64,000 nt of DNA from Cladochytrium replicatum (Eukaryota > Chytridiomycota > Chytridiomycetes > Cladochytriales > Cladochytriaceae): the NCBI GenBank assembly GCA_025526935.1, contig JAHLKD010000100.1:62001-126000 (forward strand). Direction: 5' to 3'. The notes beneath the pieces are model-generated. The model was given only the letters and a program-made list of their open reading frames with translations. It was not told the origin of the DNA and did not search any database. The translations under genes were made by a program, and so were the position numbers. Shown piece after piece: positions 55,807 through 64,000 of the stretch (positions are counted from its first letter, which is position 1; every line of letters begins with the position of its first letter).

Positions 55807-58800
55807 CTAAAACTCCGTCTTGGGTCCTGGGTTCAAAAGCGCTGTTGCAACGTTCTTTTTGAGACAATATTCAGCAGTGGCCCACTCGGTCGTATTTGGA
55901 TTCAATGCCCAAAACGTGTCTGATAACACCAGCGTTGTTAGCAAAAATACATTCTGGGGTATTTGGCTCTGATATACTCACATGATCCCATGTTAGGGAG
56001 GGTAACGACTAAGTATATGAGCATGCTCATAAACATGGCTCCGGCGTCCAGCCCAGCACTGAGGATGAAGTTATACTTCTCGTACCATTTGGGATGCTTG
56101 TTTCGAATCCACCACTGACTGACTATCGACACAATCAGCGGAGTCAAGATGGTATTCGCACCATTCTGTCCCGCAAACGCTGCCGAGCTGAGTATGATTG
56201 GCCAATTGACGTACCCGAATCCGGCCTTCGGGAACCTCTTATGAAGTGCCCAGAATGGAACTGGGAGCAACGCGCCAATCAAGAAGAAGAGATTGGTGCC
56301 TTGGTATGGAGATTCTGGCCCAAATATGCGCATGGGACCAATCGCACCCCAGATGACGGATGCAGTGAAAAAGATCTGGGTCAACCGGGCAGTCCATTGA
56401 TCGTCATCGGCGAACCCTTCACGAGCGTATTGAGTGATGTCGTCAACAGTATGAATTAACAGCTTCATGACCCCGTAGTTAACTAGTGAGCCGAGGAGCG
56501 TTCCATAAAATTGGGCGACAAAGAGAGCTTTCCAAGACACTTTCATATACATTCCTTTGGGAAAGGTTAGATCATTAAGTGACGCCATAACGGTTACACT
56601 TACCTAGTTTCAGATCGGAGATGAATGCCATACACTGAGACATCGCCATGTACCCATATGTCTGGAACGAAATTACTCTGATGTCAACCAAGTTTGCTTA
56701 GAACAAACCTTGAAAACTGTATTCCCGATAGGGTACCCTGGTTTGATTAATCCAATAACGTATTCCGTGACAACGTTCAATCCTATTTGCCAGTTGGACA
56801 CAGCTTGAATCAATCCTATTTCGAATTGATTAGAAGAAATTTTTTGAAGACAGATATTGCTAAGTACCGATTGGAAGCACGAAGAGTATGGCGATACCGA
56901 TTGCGAGTAAAATTCCCCACCACTCCAACTGAAGCTGAGTGTTCCACATGTGGACAGTAAAAATACTCAAAGCCAACATGCTCAGGAAAAGGGCGAGATA
57001 CCACCATGTCGGAACCTCGGCATAATTACGCATCAATCTCATATGGACATCATCTTCGTAATCAAATTCATTCGCTGTCGTTCCAACACCATCGACAATG
57101 ACTTTCGCGAAAATGTTCGATTTGCGCATTCGCCATCGACCTCGCTTTTCGATATCAGATGGAAGAGTATTGTCTCGTGTTGAAGGGCTGATCTCTGGTG
57201 TAGCATCATCCTTATTCGATGTTGTGACACGGTTCACGCTTTCCGAGGAACTGCCCTCCGGACCTGTCCCGAGAGACCCTGAATTGGTACCAGACATCGA
57301 CCCACCGCGAATTGCACTTCGCGCTTTTGACCTCAACCAGCCTTGCTTCACCGAACGAACGATCTCAGTTCCATGATACAGACCCACATGGACAAGAGTG
57401 GCAGTGAGTGCGGCAAAGTTGATTCCGTAAGCCATTGCCCAGTACGGGCTCATTCGGAAAGGAGAGTACTTGTCGTACAGTTCTTGACTGAACACCAGAT
57501 CCGTGGTATTCAGAATCAGAGAAACGTTGTATCGTGTGCCATTTGTCATGAACCCCTTCGTTGAGAATATCGGATACTTTTTGGCATCCCACATTCCCGA
57601 GACATACATCAGTGGAGCAATCATCCAAGTGTAAACAATCATCGCTCCAATGACATTGAGCTGAGACCACAAAGGTGTGAAGAGCGGACCCAGAGTAGCG
57701 ATGTAGTTCCAGTCAAGCGTAAAGCTCAGGATTCCACCCCCAAAGTAGCCAGAACCAAGCTGGGCAATGAAAGGGTCTAGCTTCCCGCTTGTACCACCAA
57801 ACGCGAGACATAGAACGGCAACTGAAGTAAGAGTAGGCGCAATCCACCCTGGAATGAGAGTATAGACAAAGATGGCGAAGAAGGCTCGCTTGAAGAAACG
57901 GTATCGCTTTCGGTTCAACTCCTTGTTCCCGACGCTGTGCAGAGTCGTGAACAAAGTCACGTACGGCATGTTCGCTGGCCACCACATGGCAGCTGGATAC
58001 ACCAACCATTTGCGGAGAAAGCCAGCCATTCCATAGCCCAAACACTGGGTCGTCCATAGCAACAAGATTGATGGGATAGGACCAATATCAGTGTTGTAAT
58101 ATAGAATCTGAGTGCTTAGAATGGCGATCGCGTACGCAAAGTAGAGCGATGTGGATGCGCAAACCGTGATCACAGTATGTTCTGCGAAAGAAAGTCAAAC
58201 AATGACGACATTAATATTGTTTTCCATCATACCCTTTGCATTGAACGGGCCGGGATTAAGTGGGATTCCAAGTATTTTAACCTTTGGAAGGACACGGGCG
58301 AGGAAAACGCCCATCGGGTAGGAGGAGAGGATGATAAAGAATGGTGACAAGACGATACTAGCCGATCGGAAGAAGTAAAATTGCTGTTTTAATGGCAGGT
58401 TAGCTAAGGCAACGCTTATCTGGGAATTGCTGTACTCACTCCGGTGGCGGCAGCGAGAATTGTGAAGAAAGTTCCCAATATGAACGAGCGGAAGGTGATG
58501 GCGGGAAGTGTGGGATCATCTGTGGTAGGAACCACAAGTGCAACCTCAGGGATGATTGAACGATCTTCGTCAACAATGGATTCATCGTCAGTGCATTCTG
58601 ACTCCTCTCCATCTTCCTCAGATTCCTCAACCGGTTCTTCAACAGGTTGGAGAGTATGAGTCGAGCCCGACGGCCGGCCTTCTGGTTCTACGGTCGTCTC
58701 CTCAGGTGGAGCTTCTTGTGGTTGAAATGATGTTTGAGGGAGGTCTCTTGGAGAACCATACAACGTATCGTCTGATCGCAATGAAGAAATATCAGGAAAC

Positions 58801-58979
58801 GAGGCTGATGTAGCGACCGAGGGTTTGGATGAACGGGCTGTGGATTTTCGAACTTTTTGCTGCTGAGGTTTATTCGCCTCAATCTCCTCGTCCAGCTTCG
58901 AGGCATACATGTATAACGCGGAAATGTCGCCGGAGGAATCGGCGCCACCCCCCGAGGAGGGGGTATTATCTCTGACCAT
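55807..58979 (-). CDS. Oligopeptide transporter, OPT family (copy B)
   Basis: Seven exons (58979-58440, 58383-58233, 58181-56868, 56815-56709, 56661-56604, 56554-55982, 55919-55807) give 951 residues. It is colinear with copy A through the whole length, with identical intron positions and phases and with nearly the same membrane segments (NPGPFNAKEH, SVIWGAIGPMRIF). The first 150 residues and the central loop differ more, as does the C-terminus (ALLNPGPKTEF in place of RVVFSP). The two genes are a tandem duplication. Proton-coupled peptide uptake is likely; substrate preference cannot be told. Confidence 0.9.
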
Positions 58980-60676
58980 GTATATGAAAGAGACCCAACT
59001 TGTATGCAGAAGCTTATCCGGAGCGGGCACATTAGCCAAGGAATTCACCCGAAGAAGAGATTAATCTTACTTTGCTTGTGTTCAGCAAGACATCAAAGAG
59101 ATAACAGGTGCTGCCAGAGTATTCTTCGTGAGCTACCTGCCGACGTGAACTTAGATAGCTCAACCTAGACAGAGAGTCTGAAGAAGGGCAAGCCAAGACG
59201 TGGAGATGTGGTGCTGTTCTGGTGTACGGGCAGGTTCGTAAGATGGCGCGACCTCAATGAATTAATATCACAGGAAATTAAATTTTGGTTTGGGGGCGAG
59301 GAGTTTTAAGGTTGGATGGAAGGCACAACCGGAATTCGGACGCCAACGGCATGGCATGTGCTGGCTCAGTCGCAGTTTAGTTCAAGCTCTACACCTGTTA
59401 ATACCACCCAGTTGCAGATCGACGCTTTGGGCTCTCTGTTTGCTGGTTGCCGGTCCTATCTGCAATTCACGTTATCTCCATTGTCTCAAGATAACGTATC
59501 TTCAAAACTCTATCATGATAAAATTAAGGACAGTAGGAATACAGTTTCGAGGTTTTTCAAGCCCAAGTTCCCCTTGGACCTCTCTTCTCGTTACTGATTT
59601 GTTGACACACACGATTACAAATCCCCCATCCAACTTGAGAAAATACGTTTATGGGAGAAAACATACGTCTGCTTTCAGATATGGTAAGCGTATTGTACTG
59701 ACACACTTAAAGCATAAGCACCAGCGGTTGGCAAACCAAAGCGAAATGCTGAAATAACTCGAGGACAACGGGTTGAGCCACAAAAAAATGGAGAATTATC
59801 CACGCTAACTTACATATCTTTTGGTTGTGTTTATCTTGAATGGGAATTGGCCCATTCTCAACAACGGTTGAAGTAGGGAGGGTTTGTTTCCAGCATTCCC
59901 GTTGTTGAAGACCAAAAGGGATTGAGCGTGTCTTTTGATCTCATCGATCTCTTATTTTATCTTTCTCTTTCCATCAGCTCATGCGAAGTCAAATTAAATT
60001 TACCGTCCCACATTAATATGCATGCTTGTATAAACATCCAGTTTCGAAGCTCTCTGGAAACATTCCGGAAGAACAGCGGCAACCACACAACCTGTAAGGA
60101 AGACTCTTCAGATTCATGTTTAAGTTCGTTACGGGTGCTCTCATCGATTGCATTCCGTTCCGAGCAGGTTTGGGACACCAGACCCAGGCGAGGCGCAGCA
60201 CTTGCAGACGATTGTAACAAAATTTACCCAAATTAGGAAGCAGGCTGCGCATGTGACCAGCACATCGGCAGAACTATGTGACGGAAAACAGGTTACAAGG
60301 TGTTTTCAACGCCGTTCGTCGCACCAAGAGCTCCTACGATATCCAGCGCCATCCAGTGCCATCCACTGTGCAGACATGTACTGCACAATGTTGCAATCTC
60401 AGCTGTTTTTCCATACGTGCGTGGGTTTCGTCATCTCCCAAATTTGCTCATCATCAATTTTGGTGTATATAAAAATTTTGCGATTGCATTTTTTTCATCA
60501 GTTTGTACCGCCACTTTGCGTCCCTTGATGACCGTTTATCACCCCCGGGATTCCGTTTCTTGCACCCCGCGGCCATACCGAGAATCCCTAGCAAGGTGCC
60601 CCCTATCAAATCCCTTCGGAATCAGCCTCCCGAAAGGAACGGTACCTTTGGCGCAACCATACTCGCTCAGTAGATC
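58980..60676. other. Intergenic region of 1.7 kb between OPT copy B and the C2H2 gene
   Basis: This contains the promoters of two divergent genes. No open frame shows domain similarity or splice-linked continuation. The stretch 59280-60240 is A/T-rich. Confidence 0.45.
60466..60474 (+). promoter_or_regulatory. Candidate TATA box of the C2H2 gene
   Basis: TATATAAAA lies about 200 bp upstream of the ATG at 60677. The distance would give a 5' UTR of around 170 nt. It is the only such element in the proximal region, but a TATA-like word in A/T-rich DNA is weak evidence. Confidence 0.35.
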
Positions 60677-62172
60677 ATGCTTCGAACATCTTCGCTCTCT
60701 TCCCTCCTCTTCAACACCTACAACGATTCATCACTTCCATCACCTGAAGGATCTCCGCGTTCAGTTTACGTAGAGCCCAAAACGCACCGCCTTGTGGCAT
60801 CAGGTGTATCTTGCACAATGAACATGTACCCTACAACACAGCAAGAATTGGCTTCTTTCACACCGATCGTGCCTTCGAATGCCCCGTACAACCAATACGT
60901 TGACCAACTGCCGGTTAGCCTTCCATCCCACCAACATTCCACTATGCTCGCACATACACAAATCCAATCCACTCCGTACGCTACCCCGGCCACAGAGTTC
61001 CACGGTGGAATGAACCTTCACTATGCACCCGAGCTTCCACCATTCTCGAATCCTTACTCAGTGAAGCAGACCTCGACCCCTCCACCTCTGCTTCCTCCAC
61101 CACAACCGTTTGACCGACGGTTTTCAACCATTTCGTACGGTGACGTAATGTCGCCCATAACACCAACAATCGACTCCGCCCAACCCTTCTCTCTCCTCCA
61201 ACATCATGATACATCGTCGCATCAGACATACCAATCTGGTCCGTACACATCGCTTTCAACTCCCCAAAGTGCCTATTTCGCAAGTCAGACATACTCCATC
61301 TCTCGGCCCATTCCAACCGAAAGCGAAGCACCACGATACCCCTCCCTGCACCAGACTCCACCACCTTTCATCGTCCCGCAACATTCGCAATCACACCTTC
61401 CGCTGTCGCAATCACAACCCCAGCTGTTCAACCAACCCGACTACAACCCAACTGAGGAGTCTCAGATTCAGCTCCAACCCCCGTCGCTTCCTCCACTTGT
61501 TCTATACGATTTTGAAGCCCTGCTTCCCGAGCAATCTTCTCGTCCCTCACAGTTGTCAAACAGTGCAACACTTCCTGAACCTGAGGACGGCCCATTCGAC
61601 GAAGCAATAATCCCAACTGGTTCGGAATCTGTTCGAGGCGGAACTGTATCTGGCTCTGTGAAAGGATCACCCGGCCCGGCCCGGTCACTCCGAGGTCGTC
61701 GTGTCCAGCGACATCCATTTAATGGCGAAAAGGTCTATCAGTGCACCGAGGATGACTGCAGCAAGTACTTTAAGCGAGCCGAGCATCTCAAGGTGATTAC
61801 CATTGTAATTATGCTTCATCCTTCGGTCTCACACCTTGTTGTCTTTTTCACAGCGACATGCGCGAGTACATACTGGCGAAAAGCCGTTCGTGTGCCCAGT
61901 CAAGTCGTGCAGCAAATCCTTCTCTCGATCTGACAATCTCAACGCTCACATTGTAAGATAAAATTTCTTGGCGGAGCGAAGTGGATTCTGATCTATTTCT
62001 TTCACAATAGCGCACCCATAAGAACAAGAAGGGCAAGTCGTTGTACATTGCGGACATCCCCTTTCCACAAGTGCAGTATTCGACGTCTCCCTCTGCGTCA
62101 CCTACAGACACAGCGAGCTTCTCCTCTCATTACGAGTCGTCTGTACCTCGTTCAGCCTATCCCATATCGTGA
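60677..62172 (+). CDS. C2H2 zinc-finger transcription factor, Msn2/4-like
   Basis: Three exons (60677-61792, 61854-61952, 62011-62172) give 458 residues. The first 350 or so residues are Pro/Ser/Gln/Thr-rich with no domain. Near the C-terminus are two adjacent C2H2 fingers: [19 protein letters not shown], linked by TGEKPF, and [20 protein letters not shown], ending in RTH. The helix residues KRAEHLKRH and SRSDNLNAH closely resemble those of yeast Msn2/Msn4, which bind stress-response elements. The introns fall in the first finger and in the second finger's last His pair, and both are needed to complete them. Basic residues (RGRRVQRH) before the fingers may serve for nuclear import. Target genes are not inferred. 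Confidence 0.86.
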
Positions 62173-62225
62173 ATAACCTTCTTGTGTACGTGCGGTTACA
62201 AATAGAGAATTTTTTTTGGGGTTGG

Positions 62226-62231
62226 AATAAA
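62226..62231 (+). terminator. Polyadenylation signal of the C2H2 gene
   Basis: An AATAAA hexamer about 55 bp after the stop codon and about 215 bp before the ATG of the next gene on the same strand. Confidence 0.5.
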
Positions 62232-62447
62232 AAGGGTTTCAATCATCTGTTTCGTTGGTGGGATTCACCACTTTGTACCTGCGGATGATTCTTTGATTTG
62301 GATATATCTTTTTTCTTCCGATCTGCATTTCGTTCATGTTTCTGTGTAGTTTGCTTGCAACTTTCCCACCCTTCCTTACAACACTTTTTCTCGAAAAATA
62401 ATCGTTTCAATTGAGGCTTTGTGAAACACTGACACCACCCTCACCCG

Positions 62448-63896
62448 ATGCACGCGGAGGCCAACGATGATGGCAACGAGCTATTGCCCAAGAGCACCTC
62501 CCAGCATCAAAGAGAGCGCACCTTGGATCCCACAGAAGCAACATATCCTCCTCTTCAACGATCACGAACATCCTCCACATCAATTTCTGGGGACCTTACC
62601 CCACCACATTCTCTTGACATCGTGATCGCCGATGAATCCACAGTCCGGGACCTCCTCGACAGTTCCAAGTCCGCTGCTAAGTCTCACCATCATATCGAAG
62701 CATGTGCGCTGTACTCAGAGCTTCTGATTGCGATGCGATACAATGATGCCCGTGCAGCCCGAGTTTATGGGTTGAGAGCCTCGAGTTATCGCATGCTCAG
62801 ACGTTTTGATGACGCACTGAGGGATGCGAACAGGGCGATCGCGGCGGAGGAGGTCGCGAGGTGGTACTTTGTCAGAGGGGGAGCTTACGCTGGACTCGGC
62901 AAGCGGCACCTCGCTACACTGAACATGACAAAAGCGATCAAGTTGGCACAAGAAAAAATCGCGGAAGGACAGGGCGGGACATCTGGGAGCACACTTTCTG
63001 GCTCTCCCAGGGATGATTACGAGGACGAGCCAACAACGCTGCTTTTTCTGAGCACGTTTGAGCGATGCAGGCTCACTCTTGACGAGTTTGGAGAGCAGCT
63101 GGGTCGTCATATGTCTGACTTTACTATCCGCAACGACGCCTCCTCGCGCTCGTCGACAACCACTTCATCCTCAACTGCCGCTGGTGGTCGCAGCTCCATA
63201 GTCTCTGGTGCAGCACAGAATCATGTTCTTGACGATGGGGACATAATGGTGGTCATCACCAACGACGACTCTCCTGCCGTTCAGCTTGCGCGCTCGATGA
63301 TTCCCGGTGACTTCTCAGACACTTGGATCGATCGCTTGCAAAAGGCACGTGGCGATGTTGACCGAATGCTGCGGACCTGGGAAGGTCTAGCATCAAAGGA
63401 CGGCTTACGTGCAATCTGTGCGGGTTTGTGCGTTGTCGGAGTTGTCGTTACTGCTTCGGCTGCATGGGTTTCTGAAGAAGATGACGACCCGCTTCATCAG
63501 GGGGCCGCATGGGCATATGTTCAAAAGCTATATGCCATACTTTCGAGCTGGATGTCCGCCAGCTTAAATCCTTCCTCCAACTTTCAGCAACCAACACGAT
63601 CTCCCTCAACTCACTCATCCAATTATGGGTCCCAACAGACAATCCTTACTCCCGCACAACAACGCATATGGTGGTCCATGAAGCTTAAATCTTTGGGACA
63701 ATGGATGGAGAGTCGGGAAGGTGTGCCTGAAGGGATCAAAAAGGTTGCTGGTCGGCTGCTGGTATCTTCAATCGACACGAACGCGACGGAGGAAGCTATT
63801 TTGGACGAGCAAGAATTGGCAGTTATGTTTTCACGTATGGAGCTTTGGCTAAAAGCGTGGACTCTCGACGAATCGAAATCTGTGAATGCGGATTAG
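62448..63896 (+). CDS. TPR-containing membrane-associated protein, unknown function
   Basis: A single exon of 482 residues. Around residues 80-165 are two or three tetratricopeptide-like helix pairs (EACALYSELLIAMRYND, RRFDDALRDANRAI, GKRHLATLNMTKAIKLA). A Ser/Thr-rich linker follows. Further on (about residue 325) is a hydrophobic stretch of about 20 residues (AICAGLCVVGVVVTASAAWV) that could span a membrane. The C-terminal part is helical and mildly acidic. TPR domains bind partner proteins, for example chaperones or import receptors. I cannot name the family; the TPR assignment is moderate and the membrane segment is a prediction. Confidence 0.6.
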   Translation: MHAEANDDGNELLPKSTSQHQRERTLDPTEATYPPLQRSRTSSTSISGDLTPPHSLDIVIADESTVRDLLDSSKSAAKSHHHIEACALYSELLIAMRYNDARAARVYGLRASSYRMLRRFDDALRDANRAIAAEEVARWYFVRGGAYAGLGKRHLATLNMTKAIKLAQEKIAEGQGGTSGSTLSGSPRDDYEDEPTTLLFLSTFERCRLTLDEFGEQLGRHMSDFTIRNDASSRSSTTTSSSTAAGGRSSIVSGAAQNHVLDDGDIMVVITNDDSPAVQLARSMIPGDFSDTWIDRLQKARGDVDRMLRTWEGLASKDGLRAICAGLCVVGVVVTASAAWVSEEDDDPLHQGAAWAYVQKLYAILSSWMSASLNPSSNFQQPTRSPSTHSSNYGSQQTILTPAQQRIWWSMKLKSLGQWMESREGVPEGIKKVAGRLLVSSIDTNATEEAILDEQELAVMFSRMELWLKAWTLDESKSVNAD

Positions 63897-64000
63897 TCGG
63901 AAATGGCCTATTTTGGATTTCACGTTCGATATTGTTATTTTATTCTTCTCTAATCTCCCTTGTCGTTAGCGTAAAGCTTTCATCCTACATGTATTATCAT

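Noticed and set aside
1-64000. CRISPR arrays, bacterial operons or insertion sequences.
   Set aside because: The window is eukaryotic with introns throughout. No regularly spaced repeats or IS-type transposases were seen.

Overview
The window reads as nuclear DNA of a zoosporic (flagellated) fungus, most likely a chytrid. Nearly every gene can be rebuilt by removing short spliceosomal introns, mostly 45-75 bp with GT...AG ends. The content is fungal: a copper-fist regulator, HAP2/NF-YA, the rRNA methyltransferase BMT6, an Msn2-like zinc finger and OPT transporters. An axonemal dynein intermediate chain (DNAI4/WDR78-like) implies a motile flagellum. Species is not determinable from the sequence alone.

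Left part (1-20.3 kb), dense housekeeping genes: a low-complexity protein running off the left edge (-), a GDSL/SGNH hydrolase (+), decayed minus-strand coding fragments, PEX3 (+), BMT6 (-), HAP2/NF-YA (-), DNAI4-like dynein chain (+, 14 exons), a CAMK-type kinase with a C-terminal KA1-like domain (+), a low-complexity protein (-), CCT7 (+) and a small tail-anchored protein (+).

Middle (20.3-33.3 kb), accessory block: eroded coding sequence on both sides of a retroelement array. Three copies of one non-LTR retrotransposon family (called LINE-0, LINE-1 and LINE-2 here) and one tRNA-derived SINE lie head to tail on the minus strand. Each poly(A) tail runs into the (CT)n 5' leader of the next LINE. 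The array stops about 8 bp short of an intact tRNA-Gly(CCC) gene. The copy next to the tRNA is the most intact and the farthest is the most decayed, as expected if new copies keep landing beside the tRNA gene. The SINE shares its 3' end with the LINE, so a LINE/SINE partnership is visible. I consider this array the most interesting system in the window.

Right part (33.3-64 kb): a copper-fist transcription factor followed by a secreted two-domain fasciclin protein with a His/Asp-rich insert, a small mitoribosomal-type protein, an SR splicing protein, about 3 kb without a clear gene, a secreted GH16-like protein, a broken BTB domain, an 18-exon GRAM-GRAM-TBC-EF-hand Rab GAP divergently paired with a YIP1/YIPF5 protein, two tandem OPT oligopeptide transporters with the same intron positions, an Msn2-like C2H2 factor and a TPR protein.

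Exon coordinates in the entries were derived by hand from splice consensus, frame continuity and remembered family alignments. Every multi-exon model gives an intact reading frame, but no transcript evidence was available.
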